64,000 nucleotides of DNA from Paractinoplanes deccanensis (GCF_016862115.1 NZ_BOMI01000014.1:62001-126000), one strand, 5' to 3'. Counted from the stretch's first letter, positions 42,458-51,680 are shown. Program-made: numbers and translations. The notes: generated by a model from the sequence alone, not told the origin.

Positions 42458-43573
42458 TCAGCCCGGCAGCAGGTGACGGGCCTGGTGCAGGGCACGCCAC
42501 TGGTCGCCGTCCCGCCAGGTGATCTGCTGGGCCAGGTAGCGCCGCAGCTTGGCGAGGTCGTCCGCGTTGTCCTTGGCCGCGGTGCCGGCCAGGCAGGCGA
42601 CGATGTCCTCGGCGTTGCCGGGCTCGCCGCGCAGGAACCAGCCGCGCAGCCCGACCGCGTGCGCCACCGACACCGCCTCGGCCGTCGACATGACCGCCGA
42701 CAGCCGGTCCATCGAGTCGCCCCGCGCCGTCTCGCCGCTGCGCAGCTCGCGGAACGTGGTGACCAGCACCTCGAGCACGTCGCGCCGCGGCTCCGCGGTC
42801 ACGCCGGAACGGGCGAGCAGCCGCGCCGCCTCGTCGGCCACCAGGGTGAGCTCGGTGTCGAAGTCGGCGATCGGGAAGACCGTCTCGAAGTTGAAGCGGC
42901 GCTTGAGCGCGGAGCTCATGTCGTTGACGCCGCGGTCGCGCGTGTTCGCCGTGGCGATGATGTTGAAGCCGTCGCGGGCGAACACCATCGATTCGGGCCC
43001 GGTCAGCTCGGGGATCGCCAGCACCCGGTCGCTCAGCGGGGAGAGCAGGCAGTCCTGCACCTCCAGCGGGCAGCGGGTGATCTCCTCGAACCGGACCGTG
43101 CGCCCCTCGGCCATGCCGCGCAGCAGCGGCGCCGGCACCAGCGACCGGGTGGACGGCCCCTCGGCGACCAGCAGCGCGTAGTTCCACGAGTAGCGGATCT
43201 GGTCCTCGGTGGTGGCCGCGCCGCCCTGGATGGTCAGGGTGGAGTCGCCGCTGACCGCCGCCGCGATCAGCTCGGACAGCAGCGACTTGGCCGTGCCGGG
43301 CTCGCCGACCAGCATCAGCCCGCGACTGGTGGCCAGCGTGATGAGGGCCCGGTCGATGAGCGACGGATCGCCGACGAACTTGCGGCTCACGCCGAGCGCC
43401 GGGTCGCCGACCACGAACCGCCGGGCGGCCTGCACGCTGAGCGCCCAGCCCGGCGGCCGGGCCGCGGTGTCGGCCGCGCGCAGCCGGGCCAGCTCGGCGG
43501 CGAAGCGGACCTCGGCCGGCGGCCGCTGCACGCTCTCGGCGGGATCGGTCACGGTGATCTCGGTGAGGCTCAC
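42458..43573 (-). CDS. MoxR-family AAA+ ATPase (YehL-like)
   Basis: 371 residues. Walker A is GEPGTAKS at 90-97. Walker B is degenerate-looking TVRFEEITR, with Glu-Glu for Asp-Glu. Sensor 1 is IATANTRDRG, and Arg residues in ALKRRFNFE suit the arginine finger. MoxR ATPases are chaperone-like motors that remodel or activate a client through a VWA partner. The GTG start is fixed by a four-base GTGA overlap with the DUF4132 gene and a GGAGGTGAC site. Confidence 0.92.
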   Translation of the reverse strand: MSLTEITVTDPAESVQRPPAEVRFAAELARLRAADTAARPPGWALSVQAARRFVVGDPALGVSRKFVGDPSLIDRALITLATSRGLMLVGEPGTAKSLLSELIAAAVSGDSTLTIQGGAATTEDQIRYSWNYALLVAEGPSTRSLVPAPLLRGMAEGRTVRFEEITRCPLEVQDCLLSPLSDRVLAIPELTGPESMVFARDGFNIIATANTRDRGVNDMSSALKRRFNFETVFPIADFDTELTLVADEAARLLARSGVTAEPRRDVLEVLVTTFRELRSGETARGDSMDRLSAVMSTAEAVSVAHAVGLRGWFLRGEPGNAEDIVACLAGTAAKDNADDLAKLRRYLAQQITWRDGDQWRALHQARHLLPG

Positions 43574-46500
43574 GCGGTCACCTCCGTGAGGTCGCGAATG
43601 ATCTCGGAGGCGACGACCGGGTCGAGCGTGCCGAGCGCGATCTGGCCGTGCGGGTCGTGGTGCCAGCGGTTTCCGGTGCCGTTGTGCAGCATCACCATCG
43701 TGATCTTCTGTTCGGGAAACTCGTCGATGTAGCCGACCGCGATGCCGGGATCGATCTCGACCGCGACCTCGACGCCGGCGGCGACCGCCAGCTCGAAGCG
43801 GCCCTGCACGCCGCCGTCCTGCGGAGCCTCGCGCCGCCAGCCGCGCCGCTCGAGCCCGAGCAGCTTGGTGGTGGGCACGGTGACGCCCTCGAAGCGGGCG
43901 AGCCGGCTGGTGCCGGCCTCGTCGCCGGTCAGCTCGTAGGTCTGGCGGCCGAGCTGGGGGAACGGCTGAAGGATCTCGTAGTCGGCGAAGAGCTCCGACC
44001 ACGCGGCGAGATCGTCGCCGAGGTGCAGCGGGTGGGCGACGCCGACGATCGCGTCGTCGGGCAGCGTGGTCTCGTCGTCGTCCACGGTGGAGAGGCTGCG
44101 GTCCTCGGCCACCCGGATCGCGCCGAGCGGCTTGCCCTCGGCGTCCCACACCTGCCAGACGAGACGCCGCACGATGTGCCACAGCAGCGGATGCTCCACG
44201 AAGAGCTGCCCCCACTCGCCGGCGCTCCACCGGCGGCCGGTCACCATGGCCCGTTCGAGCCGCCGGACCTGGTCGGTGGCGACCGTGCGCACGTCCTTCT
44301 TGAGGGCGGAGAACTGCTTGTACGCCGCGGGCGCCAGCTCCGCGTCGTCGCGCGCGCCCGGCTTGGGCAGGGCCTTGAGCCGCTTGCCGGCGCCGTCGGC
44401 CACGTACGGCCGGAGCTGCTCGTCGAAGCCGACGGTGAACTCCCGGCCGCCGTAGTCGAGGCGCAGGCTGCCGGACGCGTCGAGCCCGAAGTCGGGCACC
44501 AGCCGGTCGGCGAGCTGCTCGGCGCTGAGCCCGAGCCCGGCCGCCACCTCGGCCATCTTGTCGTTGGCCGCGGTCTTGAGGCCCTTGAACTTGGCCCGCT
44601 GCGCGATGCCGTGCAGCCGCATGAGCGCCACGTCGCTGCCGATCGCGGCCAGGATGCCGACGCCGGTGACCGCCCGCGCGTGCAGGCCCTCGCCCGGCCA
44701 GGCCAGGATCAGCGGGGTCAGTCGCCGGACGGTCTCGTCGTCGCCGATCAGCCCGAGCGCCGAGAGGGCCCAGTTCTCCTTGGCCACTCCGCCGCCGGAC
44801 TGCCACCGCTGGAACAGGCCCCACCCGAACTCGGCGAGGCTCTCCGGCTCGCACGCCTCGCGGACCGCGGCCAGCCCCGGGTAAGGCTCGCCGAGCCGCG
44901 AGATCGCCAGGATCGTGACCAGGTTGGTGACCGCCTCGGCCGGCAGGGCACCGGCGCCGTCGCGCAGCCTCACCGGCGGCAGCAGCCCGGGCACCGCCCA
45001 CGCCGGGACGGGCGGCATCTTGGCGGGCAGCATCTGCAACGGATCGGTGGCGAGCAGCGCGTCGATCGCCGTGGCGGCCGCGGGCCCGTACGACGCGGCG
45101 GCGGCTCGTACCTCGTCGCCGTGGCCGTTGGTGTGCAGGGCGAGCAGCGCCTGTTCCGCCTCGCGCCGCGCCGGCCCCGCCTTGTGCAGCGCCGGCGGCA
45201 CCAGGGCGCGGGCGGCCTCGGCCGGATGCCGCAGCAGCCACTGCAGGGCGAGACCGCGCACGCTCTTGAGCCGGGCCAGCCACCCGGCCATCATCACGGC
45301 GAGCTCGGGCGACACGTACGGCTGGAGCACCGGCCCCGTCTCGGCGGGGGAGTGCCTGGCGAGCTCCATGATCGCCGGTAGCAGGCCGGCGCCGAACCGG
45401 GCGGTGGCGACCCGCAGCCAGGAGTCGGCGTCGTACACGTATCGCGGCCGCCAGCGGCCCAGGAGCGGCCGGGCCAGCTCTTCGGGGCCCTCGACGAGGA
45501 CCTGCTGCCAGTCGCTCCACTCCTCGCGGCCCGAGGCGAGCCGGTGGGCGAGATGCTTCCAGCCCTCCCGGGGCTCGCCGAAGTGCCGGACCGGGGTGTC
45601 GCGCCACGCCTCGCGCTCGCCCGGCAGCCAGCTCATCGCGGGCTCGTCGTCGCAGGCGAGGCCGTCGATCACGACCGGCTTGGCGGCCTTGGCGCGGTGC
45701 AGCCACGGCGGATCGGCCAGCACCGGCGGCACCGCGGACGCCGGGGCCGGCTCGACCGAGGCGACCTGGGCGGCCATCGTCTCGACCCGGGCGGCGGCCT
45801 CGGCGCTCAGCAGCGGCGCGACCTGCCCGGCGAGGCCCGGATGGGACAGCAGGTGGGCGCGGAGCAGGTCGTCGTGCTTGCCGGACTCGGCGAGCAGCCG
45901 CAACGCGCGCGCCGGGTAGCGCCCGGCGTTCTCGAGCAGGAACGGCGGCACGTGCTTGACGCCGGCACGCTCGATCAGGCCCCGCGTCACGTCGTCGCCC
46001 GGCAACACGGCGATCATGCCGAGGAGGCGGCGCTGCGAGTCGGCGTCGCCCACCTCGTCGTCGAACCACTCGAACAGCGTGGGCGCGGCCGCCGCCCCGA
46101 GCCCGTCGACGATCGTGGCGAGGACCGCGATCGACCCCCAGACCGTCCAGCCCCGGGCGATCGGGGCGAGCGCCGCCAGCTGCTCACCGGTGCCGGCGGC
46201 CGTGGTCAGCAGCGACGCGAGATAGGAATCGTCCGAGGCCACCGCGCCGTCGACGTCCTCGCGCACCCACGCGGCCTCGGTGGGTGCCAGCACGGAGGCG
46301 GCGGCCCGCTCGTACGGATGACGGCCCTCCCGGTGCACGGCGAGCCCGGCGACCGCCTCGGCGTAGACGTCATCGGGCGCGCCGGCCAGCGCGTCGCGCA
46401 CCCGCAGGAGCAGAAGCATCGGCTGGTCGGCCTGCCAGCCGTGCCGGCGGTCGCTGACGCCCATGGCACGCACCCCGGACGTCGACGCCTGCAGCACCAT

Positions 46501-46869
46501 CGCCTGCACGGCCGCCTCCACCGCGAAGAGCAGGCCGTGCTCGGCGATCCACACGTCGGCGAAAGAGGCCAGCCGCGCGGTCTCCCAGTTGTCGACACCC
46601 GCCGCGAGGGCGACCGCCGCCGCGCCGGCCGGCGTGGCCCCCGGCAGGCCGTCGCGCCAGGCGATCGCCGCCGCGCTCAGGTCGCCGGGCGTCCGGCTCG
46701 CGGTGAGGATCGCCTGCACCGCGTCGGCCCGCTCGGCGACCTCACCGTCGGCGACCGCCCGGGCCTTGGCGGCGGGCACGAACGGCCCGGCCCCCTGGCT
46801 GCCCCGGCGGGCGAAACGGTGCCTGTACCAGCCAGGGGGAAAGACGAAGGTGTCCTCGGAAGTGTGCAT
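43570..46869 (-). CDS. DUF4132 protein (YehI/MolR-like)
   Basis: 1,099 residues, largely helical, repeat-like N-terminal two-thirds (HEAT-like by eye). A C-terminal region typical of DUF4132 contains FTVGFDEQLRPYV, AERWSAGEWGQLF-type motifs and a final beta-rich part with PGIAVGYIDEFPEQKI. In E. coli the homologous YehI sits with YehL/M/P/Q; an old link to molybdate metabolism (MolR) was never explained. It is first of the operon, so it is the likely scaffold or sensor. The ATG at 46869 follows an AAAAGG site. Confidence 0.85.
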   Translation of the reverse strand: MHTSEDTFVFPPGWYRHRFARRGSQGAGPFVPAAKARAVADGEVAERADAVQAILTASRTPGDLSAAAIAWRDGLPGATPAGAAAVALAAGVDNWETARLASFADVWIAEHGLLFAVEAAVQAMVLQASTSGVRAMGVSDRRHGWQADQPMLLLLRVRDALAGAPDDVYAEAVAGLAVHREGRHPYERAAASVLAPTEAAWVREDVDGAVASDDSYLASLLTTAAGTGEQLAALAPIARGWTVWGSIAVLATIVDGLGAAAAPTLFEWFDDEVGDADSQRRLLGMIAVLPGDDVTRGLIERAGVKHVPPFLLENAGRYPARALRLLAESGKHDDLLRAHLLSHPGLAGQVAPLLSAEAAARVETMAAQVASVEPAPASAVPPVLADPPWLHRAKAAKPVVIDGLACDDEPAMSWLPGEREAWRDTPVRHFGEPREGWKHLAHRLASGREEWSDWQQVLVEGPEELARPLLGRWRPRYVYDADSWLRVATARFGAGLLPAIMELARHSPAETGPVLQPYVSPELAVMMAGWLARLKSVRGLALQWLLRHPAEAARALVPPALHKAGPARREAEQALLALHTNGHGDEVRAAAASYGPAAATAIDALLATDPLQMLPAKMPPVPAWAVPGLLPPVRLRDGAGALPAEAVTNLVTILAISRLGEPYPGLAAVREACEPESLAEFGWGLFQRWQSGGGVAKENWALSALGLIGDDETVRRLTPLILAWPGEGLHARAVTGVGILAAIGSDVALMRLHGIAQRAKFKGLKTAANDKMAEVAAGLGLSAEQLADRLVPDFGLDASGSLRLDYGGREFTVGFDEQLRPYVADGAGKRLKALPKPGARDDAELAPAAYKQFSALKKDVRTVATDQVRRLERAMVTGRRWSAGEWGQLFVEHPLLWHIVRRLVWQVWDAEGKPLGAIRVAEDRSLSTVDDDETTLPDDAIVGVAHPLHLGDDLAAWSELFADYEILQPFPQLGRQTYELTGDEAGTSRLARFEGVTVPTTKLLGLERRGWRREAPQDGGVQGRFELAVAAGVEVAVEIDPGIAVGYIDEFPEQKITMVMLHNGTGNRWHHDPHGQIALGTLDPVVASEIIRDLTEVTA

Positions 46870-46941
46870 GAGCCAGCCTTTTGCTCCGGTGCCAGTTCGA
46901 GCTTGGTGCCGGAGAGGCTAGCGGTGGCGTACGACAAAAAG

Positions 46942-47355
46942 TCAGGCGGCGCTGGTGGCCAGGGCTTTCGCCTTCAGTTGCTCGAACTCGGCCGTCGTGA
47001 TCGCGCCGGAGTCGAGCAGCCCCTTGGCCGAGGCGATCTCGTCGGCCGGGGTCCGCGCGGCGCCGTTGCCGTTCGAGCCCGCCACCGACCGGATGTACGC
47101 CTCCTGCTGGTTACGCATCGCGACCTGCGACGCGGCGGTCCGCTCCGCCATGCCGCCACCGCGCGCGATGAGGTAAACCAGCGTGCCCAGCAGCGGCAGG
47201 ATGATGATGAACAGCGTCCAGAGGGTCTTGCCCCAGCCGCCGAGGTCCTTGCTCCGGAACAGGTCGCCGAAGATCCAGAACAGGCACATGAACCACGCGA
47301 TGAAGAGGAAGAACTCGAACATCGCGAGCAGGAAGGAGCCGTTGTCGTCGAACAT
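46942..47355 (-). CDS. SHOCT-domain membrane protein
   Basis: 137 residues. Two transmembrane helices at about 9-32 and 44-62 (with the phospholipase-D-N-like GGWGKTLWTLFIIILPLLGTLVYLI arrangement) are followed by a linker and a C-terminal SHOCT helix pair (DEIASAKGLLDSGAITTAEFEQLK). SHOCT domains are short oligomerisation modules. Start ATG at 47355 has GGAAGG 8 bases upstream. Function unknown. Confidence 0.8.
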   Translation of the reverse strand: MFDDNGSFLLAMFEFFLFIAWFMCLFWIFGDLFRSKDLGGWGKTLWTLFIIILPLLGTLVYLIARGGGMAERTAASQVAMRNQQEAYIRSVAGSNGNGAARTPADEIASAKGLLDSGAITTAEFEQLKAKALATSAA

Positions 47356-47532
47356 GGTGGTGCCTTCCGGGAGAGGGGATGAATCCGCGTCCAGTGCACG
47401 CCTTCCCACCGCGGACGGCTTCCTCCGCCACGGATTAAATCCGGCCGTTCGATCCGATCGCCGGCCCTTCCATCAGGAGAAAGGCTGACCCGGGTGTGGC
47501 TGCTCAGCTGGCGTTTGGCAAGCTCTTAGCCC
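47356..47532. promoter_or_regulatory. Divergent intergenic region
   Basis: 177 bases between two divergent small membrane-protein genes. Short AT-richer patches occur near 47435 (GATTAAATC) but no convincing promoter pair or repeat was seen. Confidence 0.3.
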
Positions 47533-47880
47533 GTGGAAGCACTTCGCCTCATCCTGCTCTTCATCCACCTGGTGGGTTTCGCGCTGCTGCTCGGCGGCGC
47601 CGTCGCCCAGTTCCTCTCGGGGAAGTTCCGGATCAATCCGGCCATCCTGTGGGGCTCGATCATCCAGCTCGTGAGCGGTCTGGGGCTCGCCGCGCCGCTG
47701 CGTGGGGGCGGGGACGACGAGCCGAGCCCGATCAAGCTGGGTGTGAAGCTGCTGATCGCGATCCTGATCTTCATCATGGTGTTCATCCCGCGTAAGCGGG
47801 AGGCGGTCGCCAAGGGTCACTTCATCGGCATCATCGTGCTGACCCTCGCCAACGCCGCCGTCGCGGTCTTCTGGCGCTGA
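47533..47880 (+). CDS. Small integral membrane protein
   Basis: 115 residues with about four hydrophobic helices (starting LRLILLFIHLVGFALLLGGAV) and a short polar loop GGGDDEPSP. The His and aromatic residues in helix 1 recall small haem- or quinone-interacting membrane proteins, but I cannot assign a family. GTG start at 47533 lacks a ribosome-binding site. It stands alone and ends in a strong hairpin. Confidence 0.65.
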   Translation: MEALRLILLFIHLVGFALLLGGAVAQFLSGKFRINPAILWGSIIQLVSGLGLAAPLRGGGDDEPSPIKLGVKLLIAILIFIMVFIPRKREAVAKGHFIGIIVLTLANAAVAVFWR

Positions 47881-47920
47881 GAGGCTCGTCACTCCCGCAG
47901 CGCTGCCGGGAGAGCCTCTC
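47879..47920 (+). terminator. Two-part hairpin terminator
   Basis: Outer arms GAGAGGCT (47879-47886) and AGCCTCTC (47913-47920) enclose inner arms CTCCCG (47892-47897) and CGGGAG (47907-47912). It begins at the stop codon of the small membrane protein gene, so it probably ends that transcript. Confidence 0.7.
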
Positions 47921-47981
47921 ATGCAATTCATAGGCTCGCTCCTTAGCGTTCGGCTTCGGCCGATCGAATGGGAGCGCCGCC

Positions 47982-48917
47982 ATGACCGCTTCGCCCGGGC
48001 CCGACGCCACCGTCGTCATCCCGACGCACACTGAACGGCGCTGGGAGTCGCTGCGGCGTACCGTCGCCTCCGCCCTGGCGCAGGATCTCAAGCCGGCCGA
48101 GGTCATCGTCGTGGCCGACCACAATCCCGGTCTTTTCGAGCGCGCCACCAGGGCTTTCCCCGGCGTCACCGTGCTCGAGAACACCGCGATTCGGGGCGCC
48201 TCCGGAAATCGCAACACCGGTGCCTTCCACGCCCGCTCGGAGCTGATCGCCTTCCTCGACGACGACACCGTCGCCCACCCGGGCTGGCTGGGCCATCTCG
48301 CCTCGGCGTTCACCGATCCCGGGGTGGTGGGCGCGGGCGGCAGCATCCGGCCCGCCTGGCAGCGCCGCCGGCCCCGCTGGATGCCGGACGAGCTGCTCTG
48401 GACCGTCGGTGTCTCGTACGCGGGCATGCCCACCACCGCCACCGAGATCCGCAACGTGTGGTCGGCCAGCATGATGGTGCGCCGCGGCGCCTTCCTGGCC
48501 GTCGGCGGGTTCCGGGCCGGCTTCGGCAAGCTGGGCGACCGCAACCGGCCGGAGGACACCGAGCTCTGCCTGCGGATCAGCGCCGAGACCGGCGGCCGCT
48601 GGATGTACGTGCCGGCGTCCGTCATCGAGCACGACGTGCCGGTGGACCGCAGCACGTTCCGTTTCTTCCTGCGCCGCTGCTACGCCGAGGGGCGCGGCAA
48701 GGTGCAGATGTCCGCCCTGCTGCCGCGCGATCGCCAGCTCGCCACCGAGCAGGACTACCTGCGCCGCACCCTGCCGCGTGCGGTGGCCCGCGACATCGTC
48801 GCCGCGTCGCGAGGGCACGGCGGTTTCCATGCTCTGCGCGCCGCCACCGTCGTCGCCGCGGTCGTGGCCGCCGGTTTCGGCGGGGGAGTGGAGATGTTGG
48901 CGGGAATCGGCAATTAG
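47982..48917 (+). CDS. Family 2 glycosyltransferase
   Basis: 311 residues. GT-A fold signs: DATVVIPTH at the N-terminus, a nucleotide-binding Asp in VVADHN and the metal-binding LIAFLDDDTVAHPGW segment near residue 90. A later NRPEDTELCLRI provides the ED-type catalytic acid. It transfers a sugar from a nucleotide sugar to an unknown acceptor. The C-terminus has one hydrophobic stretch that may touch the membrane. A GGGAG site precedes ATG 47982. Confidence 0.87.
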   Translation: MTASPGPDATVVIPTHTERRWESLRRTVASALAQDLKPAEVIVVADHNPGLFERATRAFPGVTVLENTAIRGASGNRNTGAFHARSELIAFLDDDTVAHPGWLGHLASAFTDPGVVGAGGSIRPAWQRRRPRWMPDELLWTVGVSYAGMPTTATEIRNVWSASMMVRRGAFLAVGGFRAGFGKLGDRNRPEDTELCLRISAETGGRWMYVPASVIEHDVPVDRSTFRFFLRRCYAEGRGKVQMSALLPRDRQLATEQDYLRRTLPRAVARDIVAASRGHGGFHALRAATVVAAVVAAGFGGGVEMLAGIGN

Positions 48918-48970
48918 GCTCCACCGACCGGCTATTCGCCATTAACCCGGGCTCCCTACGGTCCGGGATC

Positions 48971-50167
48971 ATGAGAAAGACGGTCGCTAACCTTCTCGCC
49001 ACTTCCGGCGTCCTGGCCCTGACGCTCACCCTCGCCGGCACCGCGAACGCCGGTGGGCACGGCGTCTCCCGGCCCACGCTCACCGGTTTCGCCTCGCTCC
49101 CGGCCGCCACCTTCGTGCCCGGCAGCGAGCCCTCCGGCGCGCAGGCCTCCGGCAACACGAACGGCTTCCCGCTGCCCTTCGCCGACCAGCCCGTCCAGGG
49201 CTTCTCCGGCATCGCCGACAACGGCGACGGCACCTTCGACGTGCTGTCCGACAACGGGTACGGCACGCAGGCGACCTCGGCCGACTTCCTGCTCCGCGTC
49301 CAGCGGCTCGCGCCCGTCTTCAGGACGAACAAGGTCGACGTGCTCGGCGGCGTGACCATGAGCGACCCGAACGGGTACGTGTCGTGGAAGCTGACCCGCG
49401 AGGACCGCGTGCTCACCGGCGCCGACTTCGACCCCGAGTCGATCGTGAAGGGCGACGACGGCTCCTACTGGATCGGCGACGAGTTCGGCCCGTACCTGCT
49501 GAACTTCGACCGTGCCGGCCGCCTGCTGCGCGCCCCGATCGCCCTGGACGGCGTCGTCGCTCCCGAGACGGCCGCCCGTACCGGCGTCACCGCCACCGCC
49601 CGCAGCAGCAAGGGCTTCGAGGGCATGGCCGCCTCGCCCGACGGCCGCTACCTCTACCCGCTGCTCGAGGGCACGGTCACCGGCGACCCGGCCGGTCAGC
49701 TGCGGCTCAACGAGTTCGACCGCCGCGCCGCCAAGTACACCGGCAAGCGCTTCATCTACCAGCTGGAGAGCCCGGACAACGCGATCGGTGACGCCATCGC
49801 CGTCGACAAGGACCGGTTCCTGGTCATCGAGCGCGACGGCGGCCAGGGCGCCACGGCGCTCTTCAAGCGGATCTACATCGCCGACAAGCGCGACCGCAAC
49901 CGCGACGGCCTGATGGACAAGACGCTGCTGGTCGACCTGATGAACGTGGCCAACCCGGGCAGGATCGCCGGCTTCGGCACGACGTTCACCTTCCCGTTCC
50001 AGACCATCGAGGACGTCGTCATCCTGGACGACAAGACGATCGCCGTCCTCAACGACAACAACTTCCCGTTCTCGTCGGGCCGCACCGCCGGGGTCGCCGA
50101 CAACAACGAGTGGATCACCATCGCGCTGCCGAAGCCGCTCAAGGCCGACAAGCGCCTGCTGAAGTAG
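48971..50167 (+). CDS. Secreted esterase/phytase-like beta-propeller protein
   Basis: 398 residues. A signal peptide (ending TANAGG, about 26 residues) precedes a domain with the features of the esterase-like activity of phytase family (PF13449): GFSGIADNGDGTFDVLSDNGYG, ADFDPESIVKGDDGSYWIGDEFGPYL, KGFEGMAASPDG and a late TIEDVVILDD. Members are secreted beta-propellers; phosphatase activity on phytate or other esters is proposed. ATG at 48971 begins the signal peptide; a longer frame inside the glycosyltransferase gene is rejected. Confidence 0.87.
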   Translation: MRKTVANLLATSGVLALTLTLAGTANAGGHGVSRPTLTGFASLPAATFVPGSEPSGAQASGNTNGFPLPFADQPVQGFSGIADNGDGTFDVLSDNGYGTQATSADFLLRVQRLAPVFRTNKVDVLGGVTMSDPNGYVSWKLTREDRVLTGADFDPESIVKGDDGSYWIGDEFGPYLLNFDRAGRLLRAPIALDGVVAPETAARTGVTATARSSKGFEGMAASPDGRYLYPLLEGTVTGDPAGQLRLNEFDRRAAKYTGKRFIYQLESPDNAIGDAIAVDKDRFLVIERDGGQGATALFKRIYIADKRDRNRDGLMDKTLLVDLMNVANPGRIAGFGTTFTFPFQTIEDVVILDDKTIAVLNDNNFPFSSGRTAGVADNNEWITIALPKPLKADKRLLK

Positions 50168-50180
50168 TCCAGCCGCCGAG

Positions 50181-50212
50181 GCGCCGGGCGGACCTCTCAG
50201 ACCGTCCGGCGC
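50181..50212. terminator. Weak convergent hairpin
   Basis: GCGCCGG (50181-50187) and CCGGCGC (50206-50212) can pair across a loop containing the end of the convergent VOC gene. It could stop both transcripts, but it overlaps coding sequence and has no T-run. Confidence 0.3.
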
Positions 50213-50613
50213 TGGTTGATCCGCACCAGGTTTCCCGCCGGGTCGCGAAAGGCGCAATCCCTCAGGCCGTACGGCTGGTCGATGGGTTCCTGGAGCACGT
50301 CGCCCCCGGCGGCCCGCACCCGTTCGAAGGCCGCGTCCACGTCGTCCGTGGCGAAGACGACCCCCTTGAGCAGCCCCTTGGCCAGCAGCTCGGCCATGGC
50401 CCGCCGGTCCTCACCGGACGCGTTGGGGTCGGCGACCAGCGGCTCGAGCACGATGCTGACGTCCGGCTGCGACGGCGAGCCGAGGCTCACCCAGCGCATG
50501 CCCTCGAAGGCGACGTCGCTGCGGACCTCGAGCTCCAGCGCGTCCCGGTAGAACGCCAGCGCCTCGTCATGGTCGTCGACCGCGATGAAGCTGGTGGAGA
50601 GCGTGATGTCCAT
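50197..50613 (-). CDS. VOC-superfamily (glyoxalase/bleomycin-resistance-like) protein
   Basis: 138 residues with the beta-alpha-beta-beta-beta repeat of vicinal-oxygen-chelate proteins: a FIAVDDHDEALAFYRDALEL start and a C-terminal YGLRDCAFRDPAGNLVRINQ. Metal ligands appear incomplete, as in many ligand-binding members. It follows the AraC-type regulator by five bases on the same strand, a common VOC/regulator pairing. Substrate unknown. Confidence 0.87.
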   Translation of the reverse strand: MDITLSTSFIAVDDHDEALAFYRDALELEVRSDVAFEGMRWVSLGSPSQPDVSIVLEPLVADPNASGEDRRAMAELLAKGLLKGVVFATDDVDAAFERVRAAGGDVLQEPIDQPYGLRDCAFRDPAGNLVRINQRRTV

Positions 50614-50618
50614 GCGCC

Positions 50619-51062
50619 TCACGCTAGGCGTCCGGCGACCGTCCGGGCTTCTCCGTTCCTGACCGGCCTGGTGTAGATCTTCGCCATGCACGGCGGCACC
50701 GCCGCCCCGGCGTCGTGCGACCGGCTGCGGTACGCGCTGGGACTCTCGCCGACGAGCTCGGTGAACCGGGTGCTGAACGACCCGAGCGAGGTACAGCCGA
50801 CCGCGAAGCACACCTCGGTGACCGACAGGTCGCCCCGCCGCAGCAGCGCCTTGGCCCGCTCGATCCGCCGCGTCATGAGATAGCTGTACGGCGTCTCGCC
50901 GAACGCCGCCCGAAAGCTCCGCGAGAAGTGCCCGGACGACATCAGCGCCACCCGAGCCAGAGCCGCCACGTCGAGCGGCCGCGCGAAGTCCCGGTCCATC
51001 ACGTCCCGGGCCCGACGCAGCCGCCGCAGATCCTCCAGCTCCACCCACCCACCATCCCACAT
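50619..51062 (-). CDS. AraC-family transcriptional regulator (DNA-binding domain only)
   Basis: 147 residues. The two helix-turn-helix motifs of AraC/XylS run from about residue 17 to 115, including GHFSRSFRAAFGETPYSYL and the second motif VTEVCFAVGCTSLGSFSTRFTELVGESPSAYR. No ligand-binding N-terminal domain is present, as in SoxS/MarA-type regulators. It likely regulates the downstream VOC gene and its own promoter. Confidence 0.87.
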   Translation of the reverse strand: MWDGGWVELEDLRRLRRARDVMDRDFARPLDVAALARVALMSSGHFSRSFRAAFGETPYSYLMTRRIERAKALLRRGDLSVTEVCFAVGCTSLGSFSTRFTELVGESPSAYRSRSHDAGAAVPPCMAKIYTRPVRNGEARTVAGRLA

Positions 51063-51106
51063 CGACGTGTCCGCGCTACCTCGTGCGCCGCGTCACGCGG
51101 CTGACG

Positions 51107-51424
51107 TCACGCGATGGCGGTGATGTCGCCGTCGTCGAAGTAGATCGCCTGGTGCAGCCGGCCACCCAGCGCAGCCGCGTAGCGGCTCAGCACGTCCTGG
51201 CCTGAGATCTTCCCCCGCTCGATCTGGGAGATGCGCCCTTTGGTGACGCCCATCCGGTCCGCGACCTGCTGCTGAGTCAGCCCACGGGCACGGCGCACCT
51301 CGGCGAGACGGTGCCCGACCACAGTAGCCAGCAGCTCCTGCTCGCCTTTCTCGAAGGCTTCCTCCTCGCCGGCCTGTTCGACGAACCCGGCGCGGATATC
51401 ACTCCACCTCGTGTATTTACTCAT
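51107..51424 (-). CDS. higA: XRE-family antitoxin-like protein (HigA type)
   Basis: 105 residues. The helix-turn-helix at about 38-92 (LAEVRRARGLTQQQVADRMGVTKGRISQIERG) is followed by a beta tail ending YFDDGDITAIA, as in HigA-type antitoxins. Its ATG overlaps the stop of a HigB-like reading frame by four bases (ATGA), the usual toxin-first arrangement. The toxin frame is broken, so this is probably an orphan antitoxin or a stand-alone regulator. Confidence 0.87.
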   Translation of the reverse strand: MSKYTRWSDIRAGFVEQAGEEEAFEKGEQELLATVVGHRLAEVRRARGLTQQQVADRMGVTKGRISQIERGKISGQDVLSRYAAALGGRLHQAIYFDDGDITAIA

Positions 51425-51680
51425 CGCTGCTGGCCCTCCTCCTCGGCGCGTTCTTTCAGGTAGTTCTCGTAGCGCTGTTCGGCGAGGGGTATGGCGTCGG
51501 TGTACCAGTCATTCCAGCGCCCGGCCTTGTCGCCCGCGACGAGCAGGATCGTGGAGCGCCATGGGCCGAAGGCGAACAAGATGCGCACGGTGCGGGGTCG
51601 CAACTCTTTCGATTGGCAATGGATGAACCCGTGATCGTGTCAACCAGGGGGCGGCCGAGGCCAGGCCATGATCGCGGCCA
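51421..51680 (-). pseudogene. higB: HigB-like toxin remnant, frameshifted and N-terminally truncated
   Basis: The 3' part encodes a clear HigB/RelE-type C-terminus (RILFAFGPWRSTILLVAGDK, then WYTDAIPLAEQRY). Upstream the homology (LGRPLVDTITGS, then N.K) continues in another frame. The switch falls at a run of three A on the minus strand (51607-51609), where one extra A would rejoin the frames. About the first 50 residues of a normal HigB cannot be found. The adjacent antitoxin is intact. Confidence 0.75.

Noticed and set aside
40460..45381. Long rightward open frames opposite the DUF5682, MoxR and DUF4132 genes
   Set aside because: Same GC effect. The leftward frames carry the Walker, WXG-free helical and family motifs and fit together with 4-base overlaps.
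48458..48970. Upstream extension of the phytase-like frame into the glycosyltransferase gene
   Set aside because: A normal signal peptide begins at ATG 48971, and the upstream segment is Arg/Gly-rich shadow sequence.
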